A DNA stretch of 21,299 nt from Planctomycetota bacterium (GCA_015485455.1 WFTN01000540.1:1-21299); one strand, 5' to 3'; counted from the stretch's first letter, positions 7,869 to 16,798 are shown. The notes: generated by a model from the letters alone, not told the origin. Numbers and translations are program-made.

Positions 7869-9254
7869 TTAATGCTTGGCTTGGCCAGCGTCGATTCCTC
7901 CTTGCACACTGTGGGCTGGGGATTTTGCTGCTATTTTCTGGGCTCGAACAGAGGATACAAGGGGAACAGAGGACGGGAGCAGACCTCCCATGAGAATGGC
8001 GAAAGTAAGGGCTGCCAAACAGATGACTTCGCGGCCTTCCAATCTCATGAAATCTCTTTGCAGGAGATCCCTTCCGTAGAACAAACGAAAGTGCATCCTC
8101 AACACAGCGAATCCCATCAATGAAATGGTGGTCACCACTAATATTGTGCTGATGATGTCGAGCTCGGCTGTGTTGAGCAGGAAATCTTCGGCAACGAATT
8201 GTAACGTTCCTGGCGCCCCAGCGAGGGCGAATCCCAAGACCAAGAAAAGAACACTCAGCCGAGGGGTGTGTTTTTGGAATCCGGAGAACTTCCGCAAGTT
8301 TACGTCACCAAATCGCAGGGAGATGAGATAGGCTGCTGCGCCCAAACCTGTGCCGCTCAACAAGATGGCCGCCCAAAATTCTCCTGCGATGGCAACGTGG
8401 TAAGGACCGGTGTCCAAAGCTAAGAGAGCCAAGAGAGCGTGGCTGGCGAACAGTGTATAGCCGAATGCCCTCGGGAGAGTTTTTTGGGCGATGGCCATGG
8501 CGGCCAGGAGTGGGGCCGCTATTTCTAACCAAATTTCAAGCTGGTTGCTGATTGAGGAAAGCGTGTTGACTGTGGGGCCGAAACGAATAAGAAGGAGCAC
8601 GCCTCCAACGGGGAGTACGCTGATGAGGGCTGTTGTGTCGAATTTCTTCGAAAGCGTTGCCATGGCGCCGGTGGACAGGGGGAAGATCCCCAGACGCAAG
8701 AAACCGGCAATGATGAGGGCCAAGCCCACGGAAGGTGGCATGTCGGAGAATTCTGGTATGGACTGCTCAAAGAACGCAGGAAGAGCCGAGCAGAGGATGA
8801 GGATCTCCATGATAAGATAATAGCCCTGTGATTTTTGTCCTCGCAAGAAGAGGCGGCTTGCTAGAAGGAGCGCTGATAGTCCTTCAGCCACCAAGAGGAT
8901 CGCAGGGCTCATGGTGAAGATGGCAATGAACTCTATGCTCAGGAGCAAGAGAAACCACACATTGTCTCTTGAGGCCGAGATCGTGCGGCCGCCACAAAGA
9001 GCAAGGGCTAATCGGCCAAGAACCAAGGCTGGTCCCACAGTTAAGGTGAATGGACTGACCACCAACTCAAGCGGGCCGAAGAAAGCATCGCTGGTGCCAG
9101 AAGTTGTGACAAAAGCCAAGCCCAGAGTAGACATGGTCACCAATAGAGCCACCACAACCGTCCATCGTTTTTCTTCTTTTGGTGCTAGTGCGGTGACGAT
9201 GGCTCCTAAGAAAGGAGCAGCAATCATCAAGAATATGACTAATTCGAGGTTCAC
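7869..9254 (-). CDS. NuoM-like proton/ion-conducting membrane subunit of the DAB-type operon
   Basis: A 461-residue, very hydrophobic protein with about 13-14 helices, from the family of antiporter-like complex I subunits. The clearest match is PGTLQFVAED (residues 348-357), equivalent to the PGTxxFVxE motif of NuoM with E356. E124 (VAEGLS) fits the conserved membrane glutamate, and S271-H272 fits the SH of the second half-channel. The usual channel lysine before the FP motif is replaced by arginine (R187 in FLRLGIFP), and the WLP motif after it is absent. It may therefore conduct differently or be structural. It starts with GTG overlapping the dabB stop (GTGA), with GGGAG about ten bases upstream, so it is translationally coupled to dabB. 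Its specific role is unproven. Confidence 0.8.
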   Translation of the reverse strand: MNLELVIFLMIAAPFLGAIVTALAPKEEKRWTVVVALLVTMSTLGLAFVTTSGTSDAFFGPLELVVSPFTLTVGPALVLGRLALALCGGRTISASRDNVWFLLLLSIEFIAIFTMSPAILLVAEGLSALLLASRLFLRGQKSQGYYLIMEILILCSALPAFFEQSIPEFSDMPPSVGLALIIAGFLRLGIFPLSTGAMATLSKKFDTTALISVLPVGGVLLLIRFGPTVNTLSSISNQLEIWLEIAAPLLAAMAIAQKTLPRAFGYTLFASHALLALLALDTGPYHVAIAGEFWAAILLSGTGLGAAAYLISLRFGDVNLRKFSGFQKHTPRLSVLFLVLGFALAGAPGTLQFVAEDFLLNTAELDIISTILVVTTISLMGFAVLRMHFRLFYGRDLLQRDFMRLEGREVICLAALTFAILMGGLLPSSVPLVSSVRAQKIAAKSPAHSVQGGIDAGQAKH

Positions 9255-10603
9255 TTTTTGATGACTCCCGTCAGGGTTTTTTGCGGTTTTTCTTCTTGGT
9301 ATCCGGCAGATTCGCTTTCCATGAAGGATGACCAGCGCCTATCGACTCGGTCTATCGTCTTGAGAATGCTCATGAAGAAACCGGCAACGATGTCCCACAG
9401 CTCATTGAGATACCAACGTTCCAGCGCCACGCGATAGGCCCAGCGCTGAACTGAAAGCGGGAGCAATCGTTCCAAGTGGCGTCCTGTGGGGTTGAGGTCT
9501 TTTCCAAGTAAGTTGAGGAGCTGGTGGCGTTCATGCAAGATTGAGGGCGAACGGAGTAGTTGCCATGTGCGAATAACGGTGTGTCCGAATAGATGAAATG
9601 CAGCAATTTTGTAGAATCCAAGACCAATGAACATCCACATGACACCCACTTGGGCTACGGCGGCATAGGCCAAAGAACATTTGATGTCGTTTTGCACCCG
9701 TCCCACCATCGATGCATGAATGGCAGTGATGATCCCTAAAGTGAAAATGATCTCCCGGAGCACCAGATGCTGGTCGAAAAGAGGGGCGAGCCTCAAGAGT
9801 AGAAAAGGCGACGCATGGATCGACAGGGCACCATAGAAAATCGCGCTTGAGGGGGTTGGGCCTTCCATCGCACGGGGTAGCCAAGGAGTAAATGGGACGA
9901 TCGCCCCCTTGCCCATGGCTCCGAAAACGAAGAACCCCCCGACCATCAAAGCCGTTGTCGAATCGATGCGCGCCAGAGCCGATATGGACGTTGTGTGAGA
10001 TAGGTGATGAAGGGTCACGATGCCACAAAGAAGTCCAACATCGGTTATGCGATAGGCTGCGAAGGCACGTAGTCCGTTTTCAACTGGGCCCTTTCTCCGA
10101 ATGAAGTAAGCAATCAGGAGGGCCGATGAAATTCCCAATAACTCCCAGCCAACAAAAACCAGGTCGAGTCTTTCTGCCGTCGCAATAATCTCGAGCCCAA
10201 TGACGAACGCTAAGAGCAACCAGTAGAATCGAATGAAACCTTCATCTTGGTGGAGGTAGTTGGCAGAAAACGCACCCACTAAACCAACGAGGGCCATGGT
10301 CAACCAGAGAAACATGGCCCCTAGGATGTCTAAATGAAACACTAAGCCGAAGTCGTAACTCCCAGCAGCGATTAAGGTTCCCAAGTCGACGGAGAAGGGT
10401 TCGATCCAACCACAGAGCAAGCTGATGAAGAATAAACTGGCGCTCAACAAGCCGAGGCTAAGCTCCACACCGAGCAATTGATGAATTCTTCGTTCCGTCA
10501 GGTTGAAACCGAAGCTAATGCCAATGGTCAAGATAAGTAGTGAGAGGAGAGGAAGAGCAAGGGTGAGGCCCAAGAGACCTTGGAGGAATTCTGTTGAGAT
10601 CAT
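9251..10603 (-). CDS. dabB: DabB-like inorganic carbon transporter membrane subunit (NuoL-related)
   Basis: A 450-residue membrane protein related to NuoL, the proton-conducting subunit of complex I. Channel residues are well kept: E154 in VGWELLG, K232 in MGKGAIVPF, the WLPRAMEGPTPSSA motif (241-254), H263, K308 in DIKCSLAYAAVAQVG, and H337 in FHLFGH; the later lysine of NuoL is R345. It is shorter than NuoL (about 610 residues), as DabB proteins are. In DAB systems, DabB is thought to use an ion gradient to drive DabA, which hydrates CO2 to trapped bicarbonate. The start overlaps the dabA stop (ATGA) and has GGGAG six bases upstream. The pairing with dabA supports the name; a generic complex-I-like subunit is the alternative. 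Confidence 0.87.
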   Translation of the reverse strand: MISTEFLQGLLGLTLALPLLSLLILTIGISFGFNLTERRIHQLLGVELSLGLLSASLFFISLLCGWIEPFSVDLGTLIAAGSYDFGLVFHLDILGAMFLWLTMALVGLVGAFSANYLHQDEGFIRFYWLLLAFVIGLEIIATAERLDLVFVGWELLGISSALLIAYFIRRKGPVENGLRAFAAYRITDVGLLCGIVTLHHLSHTTSISALARIDSTTALMVGGFFVFGAMGKGAIVPFTPWLPRAMEGPTPSSAIFYGALSIHASPFLLLRLAPLFDQHLVLREIIFTLGIITAIHASMVGRVQNDIKCSLAYAAVAQVGVMWMFIGLGFYKIAAFHLFGHTVIRTWQLLRSPSILHERHQLLNLLGKDLNPTGRHLERLLPLSVQRWAYRVALERWYLNELWDIVAGFFMSILKTIDRVDRRWSSFMESESAGYQEEKPQKTLTGVIKK

Positions 10604-13485
10604 GATAGCTCCCGTTCTGGGAAACCTGAGGTCAGAGTCGCAGGGGGAAGGTGGTCCCGCCTTCCTCCATACCAGTCCCCAGATTTCTGGCGTTCAGGAA
10701 GTTCGTGGCTTTCTGCCTCATAAGGAACAAATCCCTCTTCGTCGAAGAACCACATTTTTCCTTCTTGAGGGTCGTAAGCCACTATCAAGATCCAGCGATT
10801 GACAACCAAGGCTTTAAGCGCTGGTTGGCGCTCCAAAATTTCCAACAATTGTTGGGGGTGGGCTTCAATGATGTTGAGGAGACGCATAGGTTCATGGATC
10901 TCAACCATTTGCCAAGGTAGTCCAGTCCGCAGATCGCTGCTGGGTCCATTCATGACACCTAAGAGCCCAGTAACATTGTGAGGGAGCTTGGTGCTCGATC
11001 CGTATCGATCGGGGTCGACGAAAGAGAAGTAGTATTCGAGGCTGATTCCAGCGCCAACAGGACCAACCATGGCAAGGATGCGCTCTAAAATGGCTGAATC
11101 TTCGTCGATGGCCGGGTCATAGGATTGGAGAAAGACTCGCCGGTCCAGAAACAAACCTCGGTTCCAAGCTCTTTTGCCGACGATACAAAGAGCGTTCGTG
11201 CAGTGTCCGTATTCAGGGCGTGGTTGGGCTAAGTCTTCGACTCGATTCTCGACATGTTGTAAAGCGGCTTTGGGAGCAAGGTTGAGGGGCGCAGATTCGA
11301 AACGGCGGCATCGTTCGTGGGCATCCAACTCTCTGGCCTTGTCTAAGTCTTTCTTCGCGGCATCGAAGCCCTCTTTCCGCTGTTCTGGAATGAGGTCTAA
11401 GTCGAAGTATTCGATCTCATCATCGGCTGTGTTGTGGTAGCCCCCAATAAACCATGTCTCCTCAGGAATCGTGATTCCTATCTCTGCCAATGCGGCTCGC
11501 ACATCCTTTCGGTTGGCCATCATGGCGAAGGCCCGTGCATTGGGACCACCCCGACCACCGCCGCACGCCCCACAATCGTGGGCTGCCTCATGGGGATTGT
11601 TCATAGATCGTGAGCCGTGGCCCAAAAAAATGACCAGGGGAGCGAAGTCTTGGGTGAGGCCGATGTCTTCTAAGTAGCGTGCCACGATATTGATCATTTC
11701 GTCGACAGTGTAGCCGACTTGGAAACCGTGTTCGAAAACTGGAGTAGGCGCCGCCTCAATTTCTAGGCGGGTTGGGATCCCTTTTGATCCGCCGGACGAA
11801 ATCTTGCCATAGAGACGAGGAGCTAAGAGTCGGGTAGCCATGGGAATGATGGAACTCCAACCCCAAAGAGAGATTAACCCACCACGCAAGAGAGTGTTTT
11901 GTCCTACGGATATGTTCTCTTTCAGCCATCCTTGGCGAGAGTAACTCCCAGCTTTCTTGGCCCACTGTTTTGGGTCTACAGGTTTTTCTTTGATTAGATG
12001 AGTTGGGACGACATTCGCAGGGCAGAGGGGGGTGTGATGTGGGTTACCTAGGTTTTGGTAGTACATGGCAACACCGTAAAATCCTGCTGCGCCGAACGTC
12101 TCATAGTGAGGGTCGATTTCCTCTAGGTGACGTCGAAGGGATTCCTCGCGATCATCGATGCAAGTGACTATCTGAGCTTTGGGTTTGGGGAACTTGAGTC
12201 CTTGGACGCGGGGCGTGTGATTGAGAATGCCATCCAGAATGAGATGACGGTAGCGCCGTTCGTAAGCCAAGAGCCAAAGGGCACGACGTTTTGTGTCGCT
12301 AAAGTCTTCGAGGAAAGTGGTCAATTGGCGTAAGACGTTTGGGTTTCGTTCTGCTTCTTCTGGGAGTACCCCTAAGAGGCGAGCGGCACTGAAGAGAATC
12401 CAAGCGGGGTCTTTCCTTCTGGTTCTCTTGAGTTGCGCACCGGGAGGAAGGAGGACACCGGTCTCCTTGCTTACTTGAAAGCGGGCCGCAGCTTCATCTA
12501 CTAAAAGGCGAATGGCGACATAATCGATGAGCTCCGTTGGTGGCATGGGGGCTGGTGCCAGGTCGGGACGCGCCTTCAGTTGCACGAACATGCCTGGCCA
12601 CCCAGGCATGGCCAAAAGGCTTTTTTCGATGAGAGATTCCAGGTGTTCGTCGGGGACGCCCATTCTCGCTGCGGTATCAATGATACATTGGGCAGCACTG
12701 GTCTGGGTTTCGATTATCGACTGGGCTCTATCTCCCAGGGGTAAAGTCCATGGCCTCAAGACCGGTCCTGGGGCGGAGAAATAGTGCAACATCGCAGTGA
12801 AGAATCCGAGATCTCGCTGCCCCATTGGCCAATAGCATTGTCCACCGTCTAAGTATGCCCCACACCAACGAATCAAGAGAGGATGAACGAGGGTGTCCGG
12901 GTCCAACTCTTTTTCTTGTAAGATCCAGTCGCGAGGGCGAACTGCAGCTTCATTGGGCAAGGGCGAACGATCACATTGAGTCTCACAGATCTGCCATAGA
13001 GCCTGTTGAATGCTCTCGATCGGACCTGCATCTCTGAGGCGCTCCAAGGAAACTCGCGGCATCGCATCTGGGAATTCGGAGAGTTCTTTGGACTCTGTGA
13101 TGCGCCAGTGCAGAGAATGGCCTCCATCAGATCTTTGCAAGCCAAGCATGAGAGCACGGACGGCATCGCGTTTGGACATGCCTGGTGCACCGAACCCCAA
13201 GGGCGAATCATCCACTCTTTGTTTCAAGACAGCGTCTAAATCGACAGCTCGAATGCGACCGGACTTCCAGTCTTGTCGAAAGGCGTCCTCCTGGGGGTAA
13301 GGGTTGGCTCCAAACAGAATGGCAGCCTTCTCGACGCCTTCTTCGAAGGACAGATGTTCGAAGGAATGCAGAGTATTGTGATGAACGAAGGCATCCAGGG
13401 GTCTTTGCCCTGGAAGCACGTGCTCACAATGTGCCACCATCTTTTCAACTGCTGCCGTTTTCGATTCTTGAGTTTGGCATGCCAT
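10600..13485 (-). CDS. dabA: Inorganic carbon transporter subunit DabA (DUF2309)
   Basis: A 961-residue soluble protein of the DabA family. DabA is a beta-carbonic-anhydrase-like protein that, with DabB, converts CO2 to bicarbonate in an energy-coupled one-way manner. The zinc site is complete: C442 and D444 in TCIDDREESLRRHLEE, H623 in FLGHGSRSMNNPH and C638 in HDCGACGGGRGG. The C-x-D spacing and the 15-residue H-to-C spacing agree with the residues known in Halothiobacillus DabA (C351, D353, H524, C539). The N-terminal LDAFVHHNTLHSFEHLSFEE is also typical. The ATG lies six bases after sulP without a clear ribosome binding site, so it probably relies on coupling. The stop overlaps dabB. Length is in the upper family range. 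Confidence 0.94.
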   Translation of the reverse strand: MACQTQESKTAAVEKMVAHCEHVLPGQRPLDAFVHHNTLHSFEHLSFEEGVEKAAILFGANPYPQEDAFRQDWKSGRIRAVDLDAVLKQRVDDSPLGFGAPGMSKRDAVRALMLGLQRSDGGHSLHWRITESKELSEFPDAMPRVSLERLRDAGPIESIQQALWQICETQCDRSPLPNEAAVRPRDWILQEKELDPDTLVHPLLIRWCGAYLDGGQCYWPMGQRDLGFFTAMLHYFSAPGPVLRPWTLPLGDRAQSIIETQTSAAQCIIDTAARMGVPDEHLESLIEKSLLAMPGWPGMFVQLKARPDLAPAPMPPTELIDYVAIRLLVDEAAARFQVSKETGVLLPPGAQLKRTRRKDPAWILFSAARLLGVLPEEAERNPNVLRQLTTFLEDFSDTKRRALWLLAYERRYRHLILDGILNHTPRVQGLKFPKPKAQIVTCIDDREESLRRHLEEIDPHYETFGAAGFYGVAMYYQNLGNPHHTPLCPANVVPTHLIKEKPVDPKQWAKKAGSYSRQGWLKENISVGQNTLLRGGLISLWGWSSIIPMATRLLAPRLYGKISSGGSKGIPTRLEIEAAPTPVFEHGFQVGYTVDEMINIVARYLEDIGLTQDFAPLVIFLGHGSRSMNNPHEAAHDCGACGGGRGGPNARAFAMMANRKDVRAALAEIGITIPEETWFIGGYHNTADDEIEYFDLDLIPEQRKEGFDAAKKDLDKARELDAHERCRRFESAPLNLAPKAALQHVENRVEDLAQPRPEYGHCTNALCIVGKRAWNRGLFLDRRVFLQSYDPAIDEDSAILERILAMVGPVGAGISLEYYFSFVDPDRYGSSTKLPHNVTGLLGVMNGPSSDLRTGLPWQMVEIHEPMRLLNIIEAHPQQLLEILERQPALKALVVNRWILIVAYDPQEGKMWFFDEEGFVPYEAESHELPERQKSGDWYGGRRDHLPPATLTSGFPERELS

Positions 13486-13491
13486 GACAGA

Positions 13492-15051
13492 TTATCGGCT
13501 CTTTCTAAAAGCGTGGGGATGGTTGGAGCTGGGAGTCATAACGTCCAAATTGACGAGTTCTAGTGTTGTCCCATGCCACTCGTTGGCGATGCTTTCTAAC
13601 CGTTCCTGTACTGTGTGGTCCAAGAGGGTGGCTTGGGCTAAGACGATGCGCACCACTTGGGTAGAATCATCAACGGACTGGGCGAGCAGAGACTTGAGGG
13701 AAAGGAAGTTGGTGAAGGATAGGGGCCCGTTTACCATGACCTCTAAGCTATTGCCGACCTTTTGGGAGCTGACAGATGATCGAAATAGACCAGCCAAAGT
13801 GTGACTTCTGGCGGCGTGCATAATAACTTTTAGAACCAATCCAATACCAACACCAGCCAACAGATCGGTGGCCAAAGTTGAGATGAAAGTGACGAAAAAT
13901 AGGATGAACTGATCCCGTCCCACATGCCACATGTGGGCGAATTCTTTTGGGTGGGCCAAACGAGCACCCGTGACTACGAGCATGGCAGCAAGGGCAGCCA
14001 AAGGGATCATTTGAAGGAGGCCGGGGAAGACCACGACGAAAAGGAGGAGAAATCCACCATGGAAGAAATTGGACCAGCCAGATTTCGCCCCGGCGTCAAC
14101 ATTCGCTTTGCTACGAACGATTTCCGAAATCATGGGGAGGCCGCCGACGCAACTGCAAACAAGATTTCCTATTCCGGTGACCAGTAAGTCCTTGTCCAAG
14201 TCAGAGGAGCGTTTTTCCGGGTCCATGCCATCAACAGCGATGACTGAAAGCAGAGACTCGACAATGCCCACAAGGGCAAACATGATGATGTATTTGATCG
14301 AAGTACCTGAAGTGATGACAGAAAAGTCCGGTCTGGTGATGGCATCGAGGAGGTTGCCAGGAAGAGACACGAGAAGATCTGGACCTAAGGTGTAGGAACC
14401 ACCCGAGAAGGAATAGACGTGCGTGTTGCCGAAATCCATAAAGTAGGCGATAGGGACGGTGACTATGAGCACGACCAAGGGGGCCGGTATTTTCTTGATC
14501 TTCGGTATCTTTCCAAAGAAGAGCAAGATGAGAATGGATAGCAATCCAATGGCCGCGACTTCGGGGTTAGCGTCAATGAAGAAGGCCGGAATCTCAGCGA
14601 GCATTTCCAAAGGTTCGCCATGAGCTCCCAAGACACCTAAGACGATGGGAGTTTGTTTGGCGATGATAATGACGCCAATGGCCGCTAACATCCCGTGGAC
14701 CACGGCTGTAGGCATGATAGCAGCAAAGCGTCCAGCCTTGATCAAAGCGAAGCAGATTTGAATGGCAGCGGCAATGACGCCAACTGCAAGAGCGCGGTGG
14801 TAGCCCAACATGGGATCACCCATGCCCAATTCCTGAACGGCTCCCAAAGCAATCACGATCAAGCCCGCAGCAGGTCCTTTGATGGTGAGAGGTGATCCGC
14901 CAATGTGGCTGGTGAGCAAGCCGCCAATGATAGCGGTCAAGATCCCGGCGATGGGTGGAAACCCACTTGCTATGGAGATGCCAAGGCAGAGGGGAAGAGC
15001 AATAAGGAAGACGAGGAATCCACTCGTCAGGTCGTTCAATTTTTGTTTCAC
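13492..15051 (-). CDS. SulP-family inorganic anion transporter (possible bicarbonate carrier)
   Basis: A 519-residue carrier of the SulP/SLC26 family. The N-terminal membrane domain (about residues 10-410) has the family features FLIALPLCLGISIASGFPP and SPLTIKGPAAGLIVI. A C-terminal STAS-like domain follows (about 430-510, from LEVMVNGPLSFTNF), likely cytoplasmic and regulatory. SulP proteins carry sulfate, bicarbonate or other anions; BicA is the cyanobacterial bicarbonate member. Position as first gene of the dabA-dabB operon points to bicarbonate here, which is an inference. The start is GTG, supported by AGGAGAA (15058-15064 on the complementary strand) six bases before it. An inverted repeat at 15066-15081 lies directly upstream of that ribosome binding site and could control expression. 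Confidence 0.9.
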   Translation of the reverse strand: MKQKLNDLTSGFLVFLIALPLCLGISIASGFPPIAGILTAIIGGLLTSHIGGSPLTIKGPAAGLIVIALGAVQELGMGDPMLGYHRALAVGVIAAAIQICFALIKAGRFAAIMPTAVVHGMLAAIGVIIIAKQTPIVLGVLGAHGEPLEMLAEIPAFFIDANPEVAAIGLLSILILLFFGKIPKIKKIPAPLVVLIVTVPIAYFMDFGNTHVYSFSGGSYTLGPDLLVSLPGNLLDAITRPDFSVITSGTSIKYIIMFALVGIVESLLSVIAVDGMDPEKRSSDLDKDLLVTGIGNLVCSCVGGLPMISEIVRSKANVDAGAKSGWSNFFHGGFLLLFVVVFPGLLQMIPLAALAAMLVVTGARLAHPKEFAHMWHVGRDQFILFFVTFISTLATDLLAGVGIGLVLKVIMHAARSHTLAGLFRSSVSSQKVGNSLEVMVNGPLSFTNFLSLKSLLAQSVDDSTQVVRIVLAQATLLDHTVQERLESIANEWHGTTLELVNLDVMTPSSNHPHAFRKSR

Positions 15052-15065
15052 GGGGCGTTCTCCTA

Positions 15066-15081
15066 TAGGGAAACTTCCCTA
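15066..15081. promoter_or_regulatory. Inverted repeat abutting the sulP ribosome binding site
   Basis: TAGGGAA, two bases, TTCCCTA: seven perfect base pairs. It ends two bases from the AGGAGAA ribosome binding site of sulP. It could be an operator overlapping the transcription start, or a small RNA hairpin affecting translation. No protein can be assigned to it. Confidence 0.4.
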
Positions 15082-15282
15082 AAGCAGATTCTGTGCCTAA
15101 AGCCGAATGACTCGCCATCTTGGAGCTGGGTTTGGTCTTGCTGGCCCTGTGGACGGGGCACTGAGGTGGTGAAGAACTGGCAAGGTGCATTGATAACCTT
15201 CGTTGTTGGTTATTCTTGCTTTGGTCACCTGCGGGAATGAATTTTCCTTCTGGCCTTTGATGCGGAGAATCGAGTGCAAAAC

Positions 15283-15305
15283 CCGTGTGGCATTGTGCCA
15301 CACGG
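15283..15305. promoter_or_regulatory. 10-base inverted repeat, candidate regulator binding site
   Basis: CCGTGTGGCA, spacer TTG, TGCCACACGG: ten perfect pairs around three bases, the strongest symmetry in the divergent region. The half-site TGTGGC recurs at 15319-15324. Size and symmetry fit a dimeric activator site such as that of an NtrC-type regulator, and the response regulator is encoded next door; the link is an inference. It lacks a T run, so it is not a typical terminator. Confidence 0.5.
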
Positions 15306-15334
15306 CGGGGCAATCTGGTGTGGCCATTGAGGTC

Positions 15335-15356
15335 TGGACAATTGTCTGATTGTCCA
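15335..15356. promoter_or_regulatory. Second inverted repeat in the divergent region
   Basis: TGGACAAT, six bases, ATTGTCCA: eight perfect pairs. A nested perfect palindrome, GACAATTGTC, occupies 15337-15346, so the sequence GACAAT/ATTGTC occurs three times within 22 bases. This looks like a binding site for a dimeric regulator. It is unlike the repeat at 15283-15305 in sequence, which would suggest a different protein. Confidence 0.42.
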
Positions 15357-15459
15357 AAAGCAAACCTATGAAAAGGGATGTTGTCGTGGCTACAATAGGA
15401 ACCATGCTTGCCCGTGGGTGTCCGCGATCTCATGCATTTGCCAGTAGAGGAGATCTCTT

Positions 15460-16797
15460 GTGCGATTGTCGTTGAAATTTGCTCTTCTGATCGGACTCGG
15501 GGCAACCCTCATCGTCTTGTTGATGTCTATCTTAGCGGCCAAGCGAGATGTCAAGATCATTGAGAATGATATGGTTCGTGATGCTTCACTCATCGCCAAG
15601 GTTGTTGCCAGCGCGGTTGAGAACTCTGTGGGACAAGAGGATTGGGGATCACTTTTGGATTCATTGGACCTGGACAATGCGGGAATTCGAGTTGCGTTGA
15701 TTCCTGCTTCCGAAAAGGAACTGGATTTGGGACTCGTGACCAGCGTGGGGCAATCAAGAGTGAAAGCCAGTATTCCAGTCAGCGGTCAAAGGAATCGGGT
15801 GGAGGTCACCGAAGATTTAGGGCCTCGTGATGATTTCTTGAACCGATCATTGCGCACCGCTGGAATCACTGTGATTTCTGTGATGCTCTTGGCGCTGGGG
15901 GCTGGTTCGCTCATTGGGCAATGGCTTGTCGGGCGTCCGGTTGAGAGACTCGTTGCCATGGCGCGGGGGGTGGCTGATGAAGATTACTCCCTGCGGATCG
16001 AAGCAAAGAGCAATGATGAGCTTGGCGATCTGGCAACGGAGTTGAATTTGATGACAATTCAATTGGAGGGAATTCGTATTCAGTCCCGGGCTCATGCCGA
16101 GGCACGGCTGGAAGCGGAACTTCAGCTTTTTCATGCCGATCGTCTCCGCATGGTGGGACAGTTGGCAGCGGGGTTGGCACATGAACTGGGCACACCTCTT
16201 AATGTGATCTCTGGGCGGGCACAATTGCTTCAAAGAACGTTGAAAAAGCTTGGGGAAGAAGACGATGATGCCAAGATCATCCATGAGCAATCGAATCAGA
16301 TCGTTCGTATTGTCAGGCAATTGATGGATTTCGCTCGGCCCGCGCCCCATAGCCTTCAAGAAGTAGATTTACGCCGACTTTGCCAAGATACCATTCGATT
16401 ATTGAGGCCGACTGCTGGCGATCGTCAATTGTCTTTGGAAGGCGATGAGGACGTTCTTGTTCATGGATCAGGAGAGCAACTCCAGCAAGTTGTCGCCAAC
16501 TTGATCATGAATGCCATCCAGGCCACGGATGATGACGGAAAGATTCGCCTGTCTCTCAGAGGAGGAGAGGAGACGCACCTTAAGGTCGAAGACAATGGCA
16601 CCGGAATCGAAGATGATATTCGGGAGAGGGTTTTTGAGCCTTTCTTCTCAACCAAAGAGCAGGGGGCCGGAACGGGGCTTGGTCTCTCGATTGTCCACGG
16701 AATAGTGAAAGATCATGGTGGCTCAATTCGTGCAGAAGTTTCTCGGTTGGGAGGCGCTTGCTTTTCCTTAATCCTTCCACGAAAGCAGGAATCATAA
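15460..16797 (+). CDS. Membrane sensor histidine kinase of an NtrC-type two-component system
   Basis: A 445-residue kinase. Two membrane helices (about residues 5-26 and 133-156) enclose an extracytoplasmic sensor domain of roughly 105 residues with no recognised fold. A HAMP linker follows (157-210), then a HisKA domain with the phosphorylated histidine H241 in [17 protein letters not shown]. The ATP-binding domain shows an N-box ([13 protein letters not shown]), G1 (VEDNGTGI), F-box ([18 protein letters not shown]) and G2. This H-box type is common in kinases paired with sigma54-activating regulators. The start is GTG with AGAGGAGA (15446-15453) six bases upstream. One base separates its stop from the regulator gene, so they form an operon. 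It is divergent from the sulP-dab operon and may sense a signal linked to carbon supply, which is inferred from position only. Confidence 0.9.
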   Translation: MRLSLKFALLIGLGATLIVLLMSILAAKRDVKIIENDMVRDASLIAKVVASAVENSVGQEDWGSLLDSLDLDNAGIRVALIPASEKELDLGLVTSVGQSRVKASIPVSGQRNRVEVTEDLGPRDDFLNRSLRTAGITVISVMLLALGAGSLIGQWLVGRPVERLVAMARGVADEDYSLRIEAKSNDELGDLATELNLMTIQLEGIRIQSRAHAEARLEAELQLFHADRLRMVGQLAAGLAHELGTPLNVISGRAQLLQRTLKKLGEEDDDAKIIHEQSNQIVRIVRQLMDFARPAPHSLQEVDLRRLCQDTIRLLRPTAGDRQLSLEGDEDVLVHGSGEQLQQVVANLIMNAIQATDDDGKIRLSLRGGEETHLKVEDNGTGIEDDIRERVFEPFFSTKEQGAGTGLGLSIVHGIVKDHGGSIRAEVSRLGGACFSLILPRKQES

Positions 16798-16798
16798 G

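Larger units (their letters stand above)
15052..15459. other. Divergent intergenic region between the carbon-uptake operon and the two-component system
   Basis: This region of about 407 bases must hold the promoters for sulP (leftward) and the sensor kinase (rightward). It contains three inverted repeats, listed separately, and a related direct repeat: GTGTGGCATTG at 15285-15295 and GTGTGGCCATTG at 15318-15329. A TACAAT at 15391-15396 could be the -10 element of the kinase gene, but no good -35 partner is visible. I searched both strands for sigma54 sites (GG, 10 bases, GC with flanking consensus) and found none convincing. No gene was seen. Confidence 0.6.

Noticed and set aside
7869..10603. 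The two NuoL/NuoM-like genes as part of a respiratory complex I or Mrp antiporter locus.
   Set aside because: No other nuo or mrp subunit is nearby, and both genes are coupled to dabA by overlaps, which fits a DAB-type system better.
15264..15277. GG-N10-GC sequence resembling a sigma54 promoter before the sensor kinase.
   Set aside because: Only the invariant GG and a TGCA match; the rest of the -24 element (CGGAGAA) is far from consensus. A chance match is likely in a region of this size.
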